From NCBI GenBank assembly GCA_014654455.1, contig JACWCY010000006.1, positions 1-64,000 of the forward strand: 64,000 nucleotides of DNA. The letters are read 5' to 3'. The notes under the pieces were generated by a model. It worked only from the letters and a program-made list of their open reading frames with translations. It had not been told where the DNA came from and did no database searches. Positions 52,052 through 62,865 of this stretch are shown one piece after another. Origin of the DNA: Pelagibacterales bacterium SAG-MED01 (lineage in GTDB: Bacteria; Pseudomonadota; Alphaproteobacteria; Pelagibacterales; Pelagibacteraceae). Within the stretch, counting starts at the first letter, position 1, and every line of letters begins with the position of its first letter. A program made the position numbers and the translations under genes.

Positions 52052-54130
52052 ATGGCTAGAACTCATACTTTAGATAAATATAGAAATATTGGTATTATGG
52101 CACACATTGATGCTGGTAAAACAACTACTACTGAGAGAGTTTTATATTATACAGGTAAAAGTCATAAAATTGGTGAAGTTCATGATGGTGCAGCGACAAT
52201 GGATTGGATGGAACAAGAACAGGAAAGAGGAATTACAATTACTTCGGCTGCAACAACTTGTTTTTGGCAAGATCATAGAATAAATATTATTGATACACCA
52301 GGACATGTGGACTTTACTATTGAAGTTGAGAGATCATTAAAAGTTTTGGATGGTGCTGTAGCTGTTTTTGATGGCGTAGCAGGCGTAGAACCTCAATCTG
52401 AAACTGTATGGAGACAAGCAGATAAATATAAAGTTCCAAGAATTTGTTTTGTGAATAAATTAGACAGAACAGGCGCTGACTTCTTTAGATGTGTCGATAT
52501 GATTAGAGATAGATTGGGTGCTAAACCATTAGTGCTTCAAGTTCCAATAGGTATAGAAGCTTCTTTAACTGGTGTTGTAGATTTAGTAAAAATGAAAGCT
52601 CAAGTTTGGAAGAACGAAGCTTTAGGAGCTGAATGGGAATATAAAGATATTCCAGATGATTTAAAAGAAATTTCACAAAAGTATAGAACTGAATTAGTTG
52701 AATTAGCTGTAGAACAAGACGAAAAGTTAATGGAAGCTTATTTAAATGGTGATGAAATTAAAGAAGAAGATTTAGTAAAATGTATTAGAAAAGGAACATT
52801 AAATTTTAGTTTTGTACCAATTTTAACAGGTTCTGCATTTAAGAATAAAGGTGTTCAACCCTTGCTTGATGCTGTTATAAATTATTTACCAAGTCCTATA
52901 GATATCGGCTCTATAAAAGGTACTAAGCCTGGTTCTGAGGAAGAAATCGAAATGAAATTTGAAGATGGTGCAGGTTTTTCAGCTTTAGCTTTTAAAGTTG
53001 CTAATGATCCGTTTGTTGGTTCTCTTACTTTCATCAGAATTTATTCTGGCACAATTAAAACTGGTACAGGTATTTATAATTCTTCTAAAGAAAAAGAGGA
53101 GAGAGTTGGAAGAATGCTTTTAATGCATGCAAACTCTAGAGAGGATATTAAAGAAGCTAATGCAGGTGATATTGTTGCACTAGCAGGTTTAAAATATACA
53201 ATAACAGGTCACACACTGTGTGATGAAGATAAGCCGGTTTTGTTAGAACCAATGGAATTCCCAGACCCAGTAATTGAAATTGCTGTTGAACCTAAAACAA
53301 AAGCTGACCAAGAAAAAATGGGTGAAGCGTTAGGTAGACTTGCTAAGGAAGATCCTTCTTTCAGAGTAACATCTGACGAAGAATCTGGCCAAACTATTAT
53401 TAAAGGAATGGGTGAACTGCATTTAGATATTATTGTTGATCGTATGAAAAGAGAATTTAAAGTTGAAGCAAACGTTGGTGCGCCTCAAGTTGCGTATAGA
53501 GAAACATTAGAAAATGCTTCTGAAGTTGAATACACTCATAAAAAACAAAGTGGTGGTGCTGGTCAATTTGCTAAAGTTAAATTACTTGTTGAACCGCAAG
53601 AACCAGGAGCTGGTAGATCAGTTGAAAGCAAAATTAAAGGTGGTGCTATTCCTAAGGAATTTATTCCTGGAGTAGAAAAAGGAATAGAAACAGTTTCCGA
53701 TGGAGGAATTTTAGCTGGATTTCCAATGATAGATTATAAAGTTACAATTTTAGATGGATTACACCACGATGTAGATTCAAGTGTTCTTGCTTTTGAACTT
53801 GCTAGCAGAGCCTGTTTCAAGGAAGCATGTACAAAAGGAACTTTAAAATTATTGGAACCTGTAATGAGAGTTGAAGTTGTTACACCAGAAGATTACATGG
53901 GTGATGTTATTGGTGATTTAAATAGTAGAAGAGGCCAAATAAGCACACAAGAACAAAGGGGTAATGCTACCGTTATTACAGCGATGGTTCCACTAGCAAA
54001 CATGTTTGGATACATTAATAATTTAAGATCTATGTCTCAAGGCAGAGCACAATATTCAATGTTTTTTGATCATTACTCAAAAGTACCTCAAAATGTTCAA
54101 GACGAAGTAACAAAAAAGATTGCAGGATAG
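52052..54130 (+). CDS. fusA: Elongation factor G
   Basis: 692 residues, five-domain translocase. GTP motifs: [10 protein letters not shown] (P-loop, Lys23), DTPGHVDFT and [10 protein letters not shown]; domain IV has [11 protein letters not shown] and domain V ends with the [12 protein letters not shown] region. Complete. The stop is one base from the rpsJ ATG. Confidence 0.98.
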   Translation: MARTHTLDKYRNIGIMAHIDAGKTTTTERVLYYTGKSHKIGEVHDGAATMDWMEQEQERGITITSAATTCFWQDHRINIIDTPGHVDFTIEVERSLKVLDGAVAVFDGVAGVEPQSETVWRQADKYKVPRICFVNKLDRTGADFFRCVDMIRDRLGAKPLVLQVPIGIEASLTGVVDLVKMKAQVWKNEALGAEWEYKDIPDDLKEISQKYRTELVELAVEQDEKLMEAYLNGDEIKEEDLVKCIRKGTLNFSFVPILTGSAFKNKGVQPLLDAVINYLPSPIDIGSIKGTKPGSEEEIEMKFEDGAGFSALAFKVANDPFVGSLTFIRIYSGTIKTGTGIYNSSKEKEERVGRMLLMHANSREDIKEANAGDIVALAGLKYTITGHTLCDEDKPVLLEPMEFPDPVIEIAVEPKTKADQEKMGEALGRLAKEDPSFRVTSDEESGQTIIKGMGELHLDIIVDRMKREFKVEANVGAPQVAYRETLENASEVEYTHKKQSGGAGQFAKVKLLVEPQEPGAGRSVESKIKGGAIPKEFIPGVEKGIETVSDGGILAGFPMIDYKVTILDGLHHDVDSSVLAFELASRACFKEACTKGTLKLLEPVMRVEVVTPEDYMGDVIGDLNSRRGQISTQEQRGNATVITAMVPLANMFGYINNLRSMSQGRAQYSMFFDHYSKVPQNVQDEVTKKIAG

Positions 54131-54131
54131 T

Positions 54132-54440
54132 ATGGAAAAACAAAATATAAGAATTAAACTTAGAGCTTACGATAACAAAATTCTAGATGCTTCTACGGAA
54201 GAGATTGTAAATACTGTAAAAAGAACTGGTGCAACTATTAAAGGCCCAATACCTCTACCAACCAGAATTGAAAGATATACAGTTTTAAGATCTCCTCACA
54301 TAGATAAAAAAAGCAGAGAACAATTTGAGTCAAGAACTCATAAAAGATTAATTGATATAATAGAACCAACACCACAAACTGTCGAAGCTTTAATGAAACT
54401 AGACTTGGCTTCTGGAGTTGATGTGGAGATAAAGATTTAA
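54132..54440 (+). CDS. rpsJ: 30S ribosomal protein S10
   Basis: 102 residues from the ATG at 54132; an upstream in-frame ATG at 54120 lies inside fus[16 protein letters not shown], the [19 protein letters not shown] loop and [10 protein letters not shown] are S10 hallmarks. tuf does not intervene between fusA and rpsJ, since the only tuf in the window is at 38687. Confidence 0.97.
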   Translation: MEKQNIRIKLRAYDNKILDASTEEIVNTVKRTGATIKGPIPLPTRIERYTVLRSPHIDKKSREQFESRTHKRLIDIIEPTPQTVEALMKLDLASGVDVEIKI

Positions 54441-54442
54441 TT

Positions 54443-55153
54443 ATGAGTGAAATTGCATTAATTGGGAAAAAAGTTGGTATGACAAGAGAATTTTATAAAT
54501 CAGGTCAGCTTGTACCAGTAACAGTTTTAAAGATGGAAAAAGCTAGAGTTATTCAAATAATAAATGAGGAAAAAAGAGGATATAAAGCTGTTCAACTTGG
54601 TTATGGAAAAATTAAAAGTTCTAAATTAACAAAAGCAATGAAAGGTTTTTTTGCAAAAAAAAATACAGAGGCTAAAAAAAAATTAAAAGAATATAGAGTT
54701 GAGAGTACAGAGAATTATAAAGAAGGGAATGAATTTGGTCTTGAAATTTTTAAAGATATTAAATTTGTAGATACTAAATCAAAAACTATAGGAAAAGGTT
54801 TTGCTGGAGCTATGAAAAGACATAACTTTGGTGGTTTAAGAGCAACTCACGGCGTATCAGTTTCACATAGATCCCATGGCTCAACTGGACAAAGACAGGA
54901 TCCTGGTAAAGTGTTTAAGGGTAAAAAAATGGCTGGTCACATGGGTGATAAATTGAGAACTATGCAAAATATTGAAATTATAAAAACAGATTTAGAAAAT
55001 GAGTTACTTTATTTAAAAGGCTCAATACCAGGGGCTAAAAATACAGAAGTTCTTGTAAAAGGCTCTGTAAAGAATATTCAAAAAATGACAATTGAAGAAA
55101 AAATTAAAGCTGCAGAAATTGCAAAAAAAACACCAGATAAGAAGAAAAAATAA
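54443..55153 (+). CDS. rplC: 50S ribosomal protein L3
   Basis: 236 residues. IGKKVGMTREFYKSGQ at the start and the FGGLRATHGVSVSHRSHGSTGQRQDPGKVFKGKKMAGHMG loop (read here in parts) identify L3. A Lys-rich tail extends past the usual end. Overlaps rplD by one base. Confidence 0.97.
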   Translation: MSEIALIGKKVGMTREFYKSGQLVPVTVLKMEKARVIQIINEEKRGYKAVQLGYGKIKSSKLTKAMKGFFAKKNTEAKKKLKEYRVESTENYKEGNEFGLEIFKDIKFVDTKSKTIGKGFAGAMKRHNFGGLRATHGVSVSHRSHGSTGQRQDPGKVFKGKKMAGHMGDKLRTMQNIEIIKTDLENELLYLKGSIPGAKNTEVLVKGSVKNIQKMTIEEKIKAAEIAKKTPDKKKK

Positions 55154-55776
55154 TGAAATTAGATAAACTAAATTTAAATGGAAAAAAAGACTCAATAGAA
55201 GTTTTAGATAAAATTTTTTCTGCAAAAGTTAACAAAAAGTTAATTAGTAATGTTTTGTATAAAACCAACGCTAATTACAAGGGAAGACATGCTAAAACCA
55301 AACAACAAAATGAAGTTTCAGGACCTACTTCAAAAATTTATGCTCAAAAGGGAACAGGTAATGCAAGACATGCTAGTAGAAAAGCTCCTATATTTGTTGG
55401 TGGTGGTGTAGCTCATGGTCCTAAAGGTGAATTAGCCTATAAGAAAAGAAAATTAAACAAAAGTGAGAAAAAAGAAAGTATAGCGTCATTAATAAGTGAA
55501 AAAAAAATCAATAATAAATTAATTGTGTTTAGTGATTTTAATTCAGTGATTAAAAAAACAAAAGAAATGAATGTTATAGTGAATAAATTCGAGTTAACAA
55601 ATTCGTTGATTATTTTAGACAAATCATCAAAAGAAAAAATTGAAAAATCGATTAGAAATATCCCAAATATCAAAGTTACTGATGTAAATCATTTTAGTGC
55701 TTTTGATATTGTAAAATTTAAAAAAATTGTATTTACAGAAAGTTCAATAAAAGAACTTGAGAAGAGGTATGCATAA
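55153..55776 (+). CDS. rplD: 50S ribosomal protein L4
   Basis: 207 residues. The extended tunnel loop is visible as KIYAQKGTGNARHASRKAPIF with GGGVAHGPKG, and VNHFSAFDIVKF near the end. In several bacteria L4 represses this operon. It starts in the rplC stop. Confidence 0.97.
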   Translation: MKLDKLNLNGKKDSIEVLDKIFSAKVNKKLISNVLYKTNANYKGRHAKTKQQNEVSGPTSKIYAQKGTGNARHASRKAPIFVGGGVAHGPKGELAYKKRKLNKSEKKESIASLISEKKINNKLIVFSDFNSVIKKTKEMNVIVNKFELTNSLIILDKSSKEKIEKSIRNIPNIKVTDVNHFSAFDIVKFKKIVFTESSIKELEKRYA

Positions 55777-55777
55777 T

Positions 55778-56071
55778 ATGGAAAAGATACATTTATATGA
55801 TAAAATTTTATCTCCTTTATTAACGGAAAAAACAACTAATTTATCATCACAAAATAAAATAGTTTTTAAAGTACCTTATGCAGCTAACAAAAAAAATTTG
55901 AAGCTAAATATTGAAAAAATTTTTAAAGTTAACGTGATTAAAATAAATATTATCAATAAACAAAATAGAACTAAAATTACCAGAGGTAAAAAAGTAAAAG
56001 TTTCTGGTTATAAAAAAGCAATAATAACACTTAAAAAAGGTCAAAATATTGATCTAACAACTGGAATTTAA
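55778..56071 (+). CDS. rplW: 50S ribosomal protein L23
   Basis: 97 residues from the ATG at 55778; the longer reading from 55757 would overlap rplD. LYDKILSPLLTEKTTNL and VFKVPYAANKKNLKLNIEKIF match L23, the tunnel-exit protein that docks trigger factor and SRP. Very Lys/Asn-rich. Confidence 0.96.
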   Translation: MEKIHLYDKILSPLLTEKTTNLSSQNKIVFKVPYAANKKNLKLNIEKIFKVNVIKINIINKQNRTKITRGKKVKVSGYKKAIITLKKGQNIDLTTGI

Positions 56072-56072
56072 A

Positions 56073-56912
56073 ATGGCATTAAAAACTTTTAAACCCTACA
56101 CAAAATCTACAAGAGGAACAATTCTTGTTAATAGAGAAGGACTTTGGAAAGGTAAACCTTTTAAAACATTAGTTTCACCTAAAAATTCAATGAAAGGGAG
56201 AAATAATAATGGCCATATTACATCAATAAATAGAGCTGGTGGACACAAAAAAATGTATAGACAGGTTGATTTTTACCGTAAAAAATTTGATATGCCAGCT
56301 GTTGTTGAACGAATTGAGTATGATCCAAATAGATCTTGCTACATAATGTTAGTTAAATTTGAAGATAATTCTCATGCTTATTATCTAGCTCCTCAGAAAA
56401 TCAAAGTTGGTGATAAAATTGAAAATGGATCTAAAAAAGAGATAAAAATTGGTAATTGTATGCCCTTACAGGATATTCCTGTAGGTATAAATATCCATAA
56501 TGTAGAAATTCAACCGGGTGCTGGTGGAAAAATTGCAAGATCAGCAGGCACTTCTGTAACAATCAGTGGTTTAGATGGAAATTATAGTTTGATTAAAATG
56601 TTGTCTGGCGAAGTTCGAAAAATAGACTCTAGATCATTAGCTACAATCGGTGTTCTAAGTAATCCAGATCAAAAAAATATCAAGATAGGTAAAGCTGGAA
56701 GATCAAGATGGCTTGGTAGAAAGCCACATACAAGAGGAGTGGTTAAAAATCCAGTGGATCACCCTCATGGAGGTGGAGAAGGTAAAACAGCAGGTGGTAG
56801 ACATCCAGTTTCACCAACGGGTCAATCGGCTAAAGGATTAAAAACTAGAGATAACAAAAGAACAGATAAATTCATCATTAAAAGAAGAAATAAAAGAAAG
56901 GATACTAAATAA
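56073..56912 (+). CDS. rplB: 50S ribosomal protein L2
   Basis: 279 residues. [37 protein letters not shown] and the peptidyl-transferase-associated [16 protein letters not shown] are all intact, including the His critical in L2. Shares one base with rpsS. Confidence 0.98.
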   Translation: MALKTFKPYTKSTRGTILVNREGLWKGKPFKTLVSPKNSMKGRNNNGHITSINRAGGHKKMYRQVDFYRKKFDMPAVVERIEYDPNRSCYIMLVKFEDNSHAYYLAPQKIKVGDKIENGSKKEIKIGNCMPLQDIPVGINIHNVEIQPGAGGKIARSAGTSVTISGLDGNYSLIKMLSGEVRKIDSRSLATIGVLSNPDQKNIKIGKAGRSRWLGRKPHTRGVVKNPVDHPHGGGEGKTAGGRHPVSPTGQSAKGLKTRDNKRTDKFIIKRRNKRKDTK

Positions 56913-57211
56913 TGGCTAGAGCTGTATGGAAAGGACCTTTCGTTGAAGAAAGTTTAATGAAAAAAGTAGATAAGTATAAAAACGATCCAAAAAAAATACC
57001 TATTAAAACTTGGTCAAGAAAATCAACAATTATTCCAGATTTTGTAGGAGTAAGTTTTTTGATTTATAATGGAAAAAAGTTTATTCCAATAACTATTTCA
57101 GAGGATATGGTTGGACACAAATTAGGTGAATTTGCACCTACAAGAACTTTTTTTGGTCACACACCAGCAGACAAAAAAGCAAAACCAGCAGAGGCAGCAC
57201 CTAAAAAATAA
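56912..57211 (+). CDS. rpsS: 30S ribosomal protein S19
   Basis: 99 residues. The start [17 protein letters not shown], the middle [15 protein letters not shown] and the end [12 protein letters not shown] are typical. An extra Lys/Ala/Pro tail of about 10 residues follows. Two bases before rplV. Confidence 0.97.
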   Translation: MARAVWKGPFVEESLMKKVDKYKNDPKKIPIKTWSRKSTIIPDFVGVSFLIYNGKKFIPITISEDMVGHKLGEFAPTRTFFGHTPADKKAKPAEAAPKK

Positions 57212-57213
57212 TT

Positions 57214-57606
57214 ATGAGCAAAAAAAAGAAAATTAAAAAAGATAAAACAGTGAAATCTATTAATAATAATATTAGGTCTAGCGTGAGAAAACTAAATCCA
57301 ATTTTAAAAGGAATTGTTGGAAAAAAAGTTGATATTGCAATTAGAGATTTACAATTTTCTGAAAAAAGAATAACGAAAGATATTAGAAAAACAATTAATT
57401 CTGCTGTTGCTAATGCAGAAAATAATTTTCAGTATGATATTGATAAATTAGTTGTTAAAGAAGCATACTGTGGAAAGAAGATTATAATGAAAAGATTTAG
57501 ACCAAGAGCTAAAGGGAGAGCCGCACCAATATTAAAACCGTATTCTAGTGTCACAATAATTTTATCAGAGTCAAAAAAAATGGAGAGTCATGGGACAAAA
57601 AGTTAA
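57214..57606 (+). CDS. rplV: 50S ribosomal protein L22
   Basis: 130 residues. After a Lys-rich N-terminal extension of about 20 residues come [40 protein letters not shown] and the tunnel-hairpin end [15 protein letters not shown]. Overlaps rpsC by 17 bases, one of the larger overlaps in the operon. Confidence 0.96.
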   Translation: MSKKKKIKKDKTVKSINNNIRSSVRKLNPILKGIVGKKVDIAIRDLQFSEKRITKDIRKTINSAVANAENNFQYDIDKLVVKEAYCGKKIIMKRFRPRAKGRAAPILKPYSSVTIILSESKKMESHGTKS

Positions 57607-58270
57607 TCCAGTAGGTTTTCGATTAGGTGTAAATAGAGGCTGGGACTCAGTTTGGTACGCTAAAAAGAAAGATTTTGGTAATTACTTAATTGAAGATTTT
57701 AAAATCAGGCAATATGTTAAAAAAAATGTTATCAACTCTGGAGTATCTAAAGTGATGATTGAGCGAACTGCTAACAAGTGTTACGTAACAATATATACTT
57801 CTAGACCAGGCTTTGTTATTGGAAAAAAAGGTAGCGATATTGACAAAATTAAAAATAATTTATCAAAGTTTACATCAAATGAAGTTACATTAAATATTAA
57901 AGAAGTAAAAAAACCTGAAACAAACGCATATCTTGTAGCTGAAAATATAGCTCAACAATTAGTAAAAAGAATTTCTTACAGACGTGCAATGAAAAGAGCA
58001 ATGCAATCATGCTTAAGGTTAGGAGCTAAAGGCATAAAAGTTTCTATTAGTGGTAGATTGGGAGGAAATGAGATTGCTAGAACTGAATGGTTAAGAGACG
58101 GAAGCATTCCATCGCACACATTAAGAGCTGATATCGATTATGCAGAAGCTGAAGCCTTAACTACATATGGAATTATAGGAATTAAAGTTTGGATTTATAA
58201 AGGTGAAGTTTTTGCTAAAGAATTTAGTCAAGAAACAAATAAGATAATCCCGAAAGAAGGTAAAGTATAA
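57590..58270 (+). CDS. rpsC: 30S ribosomal protein S3
   Basis: 226 residues. The N-terminal [19 protein letters not shown], a KH domain with the loop [15 protein letters not shown], and the C-terminal [30 protein letters not shown] are complete. It helps form the mRNA entry channel. Confidence 0.98.
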   Translation: MGQKVNPVGFRLGVNRGWDSVWYAKKKDFGNYLIEDFKIRQYVKKNVINSGVSKVMIERTANKCYVTIYTSRPGFVIGKKGSDIDKIKNNLSKFTSNEVTLNIKEVKKPETNAYLVAENIAQQLVKRISYRRAMKRAMQSCLRLGAKGIKVSISGRLGGNEIARTEWLRDGSIPSHTLRADIDYAEAEALTTYGIIGIKVWIYKGEVFAKEFSQETNKIIPKEGKV

Positions 58271-58271
58271 A

Positions 58272-58682
58272 ATGTTGCAACCTGTTAGAACAAAATGGCG
58301 AAAGGCACATAAAGGTCGAATTCATGGTACGGCATCAAGGGCAAATTTGATTAATTATGGTGCATATGCATTAAAAGCATTACAACCAGAGAGAGTTACA
58401 GGAAAACAAATTGAGGCTGCTAGGGTTGCTTTAACTAGACATATGAAAAGACAAGGAAGAGTTTGGACAAGAATTTTTCCAAATATACCTGTATCAAAAA
58501 AACCTATTGAAGTTCGAATGGGAAAAGGGAAAGGAACTCCTGAATATTATGCTTGTAGAGTTAAACCAGGAAGAATTTTATTTGAGGTAGATGGTGTATC
58601 AGAACAAATTGCGAAAGAAGCTCTATACAAAGCTTCGGCAAAACTACCAATTAAAACAAAAACAATAAAGAGATTTGCTTAA
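58272..58682 (+). CDS. rplP: 50S ribosomal protein L16
   Basis: 136 residues. It starts [19 protein letters not shown] and carries [36 protein letters not shown] and [18 protein letters not shown], the L16 signatures. One base from rpsC; the stop abuts rpmC. Confidence 0.97.
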   Translation: MLQPVRTKWRKAHKGRIHGTASRANLINYGAYALKALQPERVTGKQIEAARVALTRHMKRQGRVWTRIFPNIPVSKKPIEVRMGKGKGTPEYYACRVKPGRILFEVDGVSEQIAKEALYKASAKLPIKTKTIKRFA

Positions 58683-58874
58683 ATGAAAAAACAAGAGATT
58701 AAAAAACTATCAAAAGATGAAATTCTTAAAAATATTACTAAATTTAAAAAGGATCTATTTAATTTTAGATTTCAAAAAATTAATTCTCAGGTAACAAATC
58801 CAGCGAAAATTGGAGAAACAAAAAAAACAATAGCTAGATTAAAAACAATGTTAAAAGGAAAAATTAATGCCTAA
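58683..58874 (+). CDS. rpmC: 50S ribosomal protein L29
   Basis: 63 residues, two helices, with the [20 protein letters not shown] core and [17 protein letters not shown]. It sits near the tunnel exit. Overlaps rpsQ by 8 bases. Confidence 0.95.
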   Translation: MKKQEIKKLSKDEILKNITKFKKDLFNFRFQKINSQVTNPAKIGETKKTIARLKTMLKGKINA

Positions 58875-59103
58875 AAAAATTTTAACAGGAATAGTTGTAA
58901 GCGATAAACCAAATAAAACAATAACAGTAATGGTTGAAAGAAAATATTCCCATCCTTTACTCAAAAAAGTTATACGTGTTAGAAAAAAATATAATGCTCA
59001 TGATGAAAATAACAAATTTAAAACTGGAGATAAAGTTTCAATTATTGAAAGTAAACCATTTTCTAAAAATAAAAAATTTCAAGTTATGGAAAGTTTAAAA
59101 TAA
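58867..59103 (+). CDS. rpsQ: 30S ribosomal protein S17
   Basis: 78 residues, OB fold. [39 protein letters not shown] and [18 protein letters not shown] match S17. Its stop overlaps the rplN start by one base. Confidence 0.96.
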   Translation: MPKKILTGIVVSDKPNKTITVMVERKYSHPLLKKVIRVRKKYNAHDENNKFKTGDKVSIIESKPFSKNKKFQVMESLK

Positions 59104-59472
59104 TGATACAAGTTCAAACTGAATTAATGGTAGCTGATAACACTGGTGCAAAAAAAATTGAATGTATTAAAGTACTAGGTGGTTCCAAAAGAAGATATGC
59201 CAGCATTGGTGATACAATAGTAATTGCAGTAAAAGAGGCAATACCTAAAGGAAAAGTTAAAAAAGGTTCTGTTCATAAAGCTGTTGTTGTAAGAGTGAAA
59301 AAAGGAATACATAGAGATGATGGATCTAAAGTAAGATTTGATAATAATGCTGCAGTTTTAGTAGACGATAAAGGCGAACCAGTTGGAACAAGAATTTTTG
59401 GTCCTGTAACAAGAGAATTGAGAAATAGGGGGGCAAATGAAAATTATTTCATTAGCACCAGAGGTTTTGTAA
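59103..59472 (+). CDS. rplN: 50S ribosomal protein L14 (apparent +1 frameshift near the 3' end)
   Basis: The first 111 residues are standard L14 ([47 protein letters not shown]). At 59428-59433 there are six G; with five, the reading continues [13 protein letters not shown] and stops at 59472, the normal L14 end, with TAATG overlapping rplX. With six, the frame runs on into rplX to give a 205-residue fusion lacking the true L14 tail. A homopolymer indel, in the data or the genome, is the likeliest cause. The end given here assumes the corrected frame. Confidence 0.9.
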
Positions 59473-59720
59473 TGATTAAAAAAGGATTAAAAGTGCTAGT
59501 TTTATCCGGCAAAGATAAAAAAAAAGAGGGTGAAGTAATTGAAATTGACAGACCTAATAATAGAGCAAAAGTAAAAGAAATTAATATGGTTAAAAAACAT
59601 GTAAAGACAACTAAAGAAAAAAAAGGTGGAATAATTTCAAAAGAAAGTTTTATACATTTATCAAATTTGAAATTAATTGATATTAAAAATAAGAATAAAA
59701 AATCTGAGGTTAAAAAATAA
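59472..59720 (+). CDS. rplX: 50S ribosomal protein L24
   Basis: 82 residues from the ATG at 59472, which overlaps the restored rplN stop. The KOW motif [19 protein letters not shown] and the [27 protein letters not shown] segments identify it. As the bases stand it is read only as the C-terminal part of an rplN fusion, but its own start is normally placed. Overlaps rplE by one base. Confidence 0.94.
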   Translation: MIKKGLKVLVLSGKDKKKEGEVIEIDRPNNRAKVKEINMVKKHVKTTKEKKGGIISKESFIHLSNLKLIDIKNKNKKSEVKK

Positions 59721-60274
59721 TGAGTCCAAGATTAAAAGAACTTTATTATAAAGAAATTCAACCTTCTTTAAAATCAAAATTTGGTTTTAAGAACATTTAT
59801 ATGGGTCCAAAAATTGAAAAAATAATTTTAAACATGGGTCTTGGATTAGATGGAAATGATTCAAAGATATTAAAATCATGTGAAGAAGATTTAGCAAAAA
59901 TAACTGGTCAAAAACCAGTTATAACTAAATTTAAAAAATCTGTGGCTAATTTTAAAACACGAAAAGGTTCTAATGCTGGTTTAAAAGTTACTTTAAGAAA
60001 AAATAAGATGTATGAATTTCTCGACAGACTTGTGAATATAGCTTTACCTAGAATAAAAGATTTTAGAGGTTTATCTACTAAAGGATTTGATAAATTTGGA
60101 AATTACACATTTGGTGTTAAAGAACACATTATCTTCCCTGAAGTAAGTTTTGATAGAGCTGATAAAGTAAGAGGCTTAGATATTATAATTGTTTTATCTT
60201 CAAAAAATAAAGACCATAGTTTTGCTTTATTAGAAAAATTAAACTTCCCGTTTACTAAAAAAGGAGACAATTAA
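59720..60274 (+). CDS. rplE: 50S ribosomal protein L5
   Basis: 184 residues. [47 protein letters not shown] and the end [10 protein letters not shown] are L5 signatures. It binds 5S rRNA. One base separates its stop from rpsN. Confidence 0.97.
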   Translation: MSPRLKELYYKEIQPSLKSKFGFKNIYMGPKIEKIILNMGLGLDGNDSKILKSCEEDLAKITGQKPVITKFKKSVANFKTRKGSNAGLKVTLRKNKMYEFLDRLVNIALPRIKDFRGLSTKGFDKFGNYTFGVKEHIIFPEVSFDRADKVRGLDIIIVLSSKNKDHSFALLEKLNFPFTKKGDN

Positions 60275-60275
60275 A

Positions 60276-60581
60276 ATGGCAAAACTTAGCTCAATAAATA
60301 AAAATAATAAAAGAATTAGCCTTTCTCAAAAGTTTTATAAAAAGAGAGATAAATTAAAGAAAATAGTTATGAATAAAAAACTTCCTTTGGAAGAAAGGTT
60401 TAAGGCGCAACAAAAGTTATCTAAGCTACCTAGAAACTCAGCAAAAGTTAGAGTTATGAATAGGTGTCAAATAACAGGAAGACCTCACGGTGTTTATAGA
60501 AAACTAAAAATATCTAGAATTGCATTAAGACAATTAGGATTACAAGGAAAGATACCAGGATTAGTTAAATCAAGCTGGTAG
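60276..60581 (+). CDS. rpsN: 30S ribosomal protein S14
   Basis: 101 residues, the long zinc-free type: only one Cys, in [20 protein letters not shown], and no CxxC pairs. The conserved C-terminus [21 protein letters not shown] is present. Eleven bases before rpsH. Confidence 0.96.
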   Translation: MAKLSSINKNNKRISLSQKFYKKRDKLKKIVMNKKLPLEERFKAQQKLSKLPRNSAKVRVMNRCQITGRPHGVYRKLKISRIALRQLGLQGKIPGLVKSSW

Positions 60582-60592
60582 AAAGGATTATT

Positions 60593-60988
60593 ATGAGTTT
60601 GAGTGACCCAATAGGAGATATGATAGCAAGAGTGAAAAATGCTCAAGCTAGAAATCATAAAAAAGTAGAATTACCTTCGTCAAATTTTAAAACTAAAATT
60701 GCGGATATTCTTAAAAATGAGGGTTTTATAAAAGATTTTAAAATTAGTGAAGAAGATAAAAAATCAATTTTATCACTAGAATTAAAATACCATTCTGGAA
60801 ATCCAGTGATAAGTGCTTTTGAAAGAGTTTCAAAACCTGGAAGAAGAATTTTTTCTAGCGCAGAGAGTCTACCAAAAATAAATAATGGTTTAGGCATTGC
60901 AATAGTATCTACCCCCAAAGGTGTTATGACCGATATGGATGCTAGAAAACAAAAAGTGGGTGGGGAAATTATTTGTAAGGTATTTTAA
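60593..60988 (+). CDS. rpsH: 30S ribosomal protein S8
   Basis: 131 residues. SLSDPIGDMIARVKNAQARN at the start, VSKPGRRIFSSAESLP and GLGIAIVSTPKGVMTDMDAR at the end. In other bacteria S8 controls the spc operon. Preceded by a ribosome site AAAGGA; overlaps rplF by one base. Confidence 0.97.
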   Translation: MSLSDPIGDMIARVKNAQARNHKKVELPSSNFKTKIADILKNEGFIKDFKISEEDKKSILSLELKYHSGNPVISAFERVSKPGRRIFSSAESLPKINNGLGIAIVSTPKGVMTDMDARKQKVGGEIICKVF

Positions 60989-61527
60989 TGTCTAAAATTG
61001 GAAAAATTAGCATATCAATTCCTGAAAAAGTAAAAGTTGCTTTAGCTGGAAATATTTTGAATATTGAAGGTCCGTCAGGGAAAAAAGCACTAAATATTGA
61101 CTTGGAAGTTTTTAATCTTGATATTAAAGATGGAAAAGAAATATCTATTAAACCAAAAAAAATAGATCAAAATACTAAAAGATTGTGGGGAATGAATAGA
61201 AGCTTAATTAATAACGCAGTAATTGGTTCAAGTTCTGGATATGAAAAAATTCTTGAATTAGTTGGAGTAGGATATAGAGCCGCTCTTAAAGGAAATCAAT
61301 TAAACCTTCAATTAGGTTACAGTCATGATATTAATTTTGATATTCCTGAAGGAATTAAAATTGCTGTAGAAAAACAAACTACATTAAAAATAAGTGGATC
61401 TGACAAGCAGCTAGTTGGCTCTGTTGTATCAAAAATTAAAACATTAAGAAAAATAGAACCATATAAAGGCAAAGGAATTAGAGAAAAAGGTCAACATATC
61501 TTGAAAAAAGAAGGAAAGAAAAAATAA
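60988..61527 (+). CDS. rplF: 50S ribosomal protein L6
   Basis: 179 residues, two repeated domains. [58 protein letters not shown] (read in parts) and the end [13 protein letters not shown] identify L6. One-base overlaps on both sides. Confidence 0.97.
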   Translation: MSKIGKISISIPEKVKVALAGNILNIEGPSGKKALNIDLEVFNLDIKDGKEISIKPKKIDQNTKRLWGMNRSLINNAVIGSSSGYEKILELVGVGYRAALKGNQLNLQLGYSHDINFDIPEGIKIAVEKQTTLKISGSDKQLVGSVVSKIKTLRKIEPYKGKGIREKGQHILKKEGKKK

Positions 61528-61883
61528 TGAAACTTACAACAAGTATTAGAAAAAAGTATAGAGTAAGTAATAAATTAAAAAAAGTTGCTTCAAGTGACAG
61601 ATACAGATTAAGCATATCAAGATCCTCTAGAAATATATCTGCACAAATAATCGATGATACCAAAAATATTACTTTATTGTCAGCTTCTTCTGTTGAAAAA
61701 GATATTAAAGCTAATTCTAAAGTCAATAAAACAGAATTATCTAAAATTGTTGCTGAAAAACTTGCTAAAAAAGCTCAAGAAAAAAAGATAAAAAAAATTT
61801 TTTTTGATAGAGGAATATATAAATATCATGGGAGAGTAAAAATTTTTGCAGAAACTCTTCGTAAAAATGGAATGGAATTTTAA
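61527..61883 (+). CDS. rplR: 50S ribosomal protein L18
   Basis: 118 residues. [20 protein letters not shown] in the middle and the C-terminal [26 protein letters not shown], which contacts 5S rRNA, are typical. Two bases before rpsE. Confidence 0.96.
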   Translation: MKLTTSIRKKYRVSNKLKKVASSDRYRLSISRSSRNISAQIIDDTKNITLLSASSVEKDIKANSKVNKTELSKIVAEKLAKKAQEKKIKKIFFDRGIYKYHGRVKIFAETLRKNGMEF

Positions 61884-61885
61884 TC

Positions 61886-62401
61886 ATGGAATATAATAAA
61901 GATAAAAAAACAGACGATATATTAGAGAAATTAGTTCATATTAATAGAATTACAAAAGTTGTTAAAGGTGGACGAAGATTTGGTTTTTCAGCACTTGTAG
62001 TTGTAGGTAATCAAGCTGGTAAAATTGGTGTAGCTCACGCAAAAGCTAAACAAGTACCTGATGCAATTAAAAAAGCTAATGAGATGGCTAGGCGAAGACT
62101 TATTCAAATACCTTTAAGAGAGGGGCGAACAATTCACCATGATGTAAAAGCTAAAGATGGTTCAGGTAGAATTGTTTTAAGAGCAGCAACTAAAGGTACT
62201 GGAATAATAGCTGGAGGACCTGTAAGAGCAGTTTGTGAAGTTTTAGGTGTAAAAGATATTGTTGCAAAATCTATGGGTACATCGAATGCTCATAATGTAA
62301 TTAGAGCAACTATGAAAGCATTGTTAAAACAAAACTCTCCAAAACAAATATCATCAATAAGAAACAAAAAAATTTCAGAAATAATTGAAAAAAGAGGATA
62401 A
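61886..62401 (+). CDS. rpsE: 30S ribosomal protein S5
   Basis: 171 residues. LVHINRITKVVKGGRRFGFSALVVVGN is the RNA-binding start, then GVAHAKAKQVPDAIKKANEMAR and a VKDIVAKSMGTSNAHNVIRAT end. The next gene begins in its stop codon (TAATG), so nothing lies between it and rplO where rpmD is commonly found. Confidence 0.97.
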   Translation: MEYNKDKKTDDILEKLVHINRITKVVKGGRRFGFSALVVVGNQAGKIGVAHAKAKQVPDAIKKANEMARRRLIQIPLREGRTIHHDVKAKDGSGRIVLRAATKGTGIIAGGPVRAVCEVLGVKDIVAKSMGTSNAHNVIRATMKALLKQNSPKQISSIRNKKISEIIEKRG

Positions 62402-62853
62402 TGATTAATTTAAATAATAGAGAAAAAATTAATAAACCTAAAATTAGAGTTGGTCGTGGTATAGGATCAGGTAAAGGTAAAACTTGTGGAAGAGGAGTTA
62501 AAGGTCAAAAATCAAGATCAGGGGTTGCAATTAAAAGTTTTGAGGGTGGCCAAATGCCATTATATAGAAGACTTCCTAAAAGAGGTTTTAACCCAATTTC
62601 CAAAGAAAATATTGCAATATTAAATTTAGAAAAAATGCAGTTTTATATAAATAATAAAAATATAAAAACTACTGACACAATAAATTTGGATTTGTTAAAA
62701 AAATCAAAACTTGTAAATAAAAATTCAATAAAACTTAAAATCTTAGGTACTGGTGAAATTAAAGATAAAGTAAATATAGAAGCTGACTTAGCATCTAAAT
62801 CAGCTATTAAAAAATTAGAAAAAGCCGGTGGATCAATACAATTAAAGAAATAA
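62401..62853 (+). CDS. rplO: 50S ribosomal protein L15
   Basis: 150 residues. RVGRGIGSGKGKTCGRGVKGQKSRSG and FEGGQMPLYRRLPKRGFNP (read in parts) are the Gly/Arg-rich L15 start; the C-terminal part ends IKKLEKAGGSIQL. It follows rpsE directly and is 12 bases before secY. Confidence 0.97.
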   Translation: MINLNNREKINKPKIRVGRGIGSGKGKTCGRGVKGQKSRSGVAIKSFEGGQMPLYRRLPKRGFNPISKENIAILNLEKMQFYINNKNIKTTDTINLDLLKKSKLVNKNSIKLKILGTGEIKDKVNIEADLASKSAIKKLEKAGGSIQLKK

Positions 62854-62865
62854 TTAAGATTAAAA

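Noticed and set aside
59103-59720. A genuine L14-L24 fusion protein
   Set aside because: Removing one G from the six-base run restores the exact normal L14 end and a standard TAATG overlap, so an indel is far more likely than a functional fusion.
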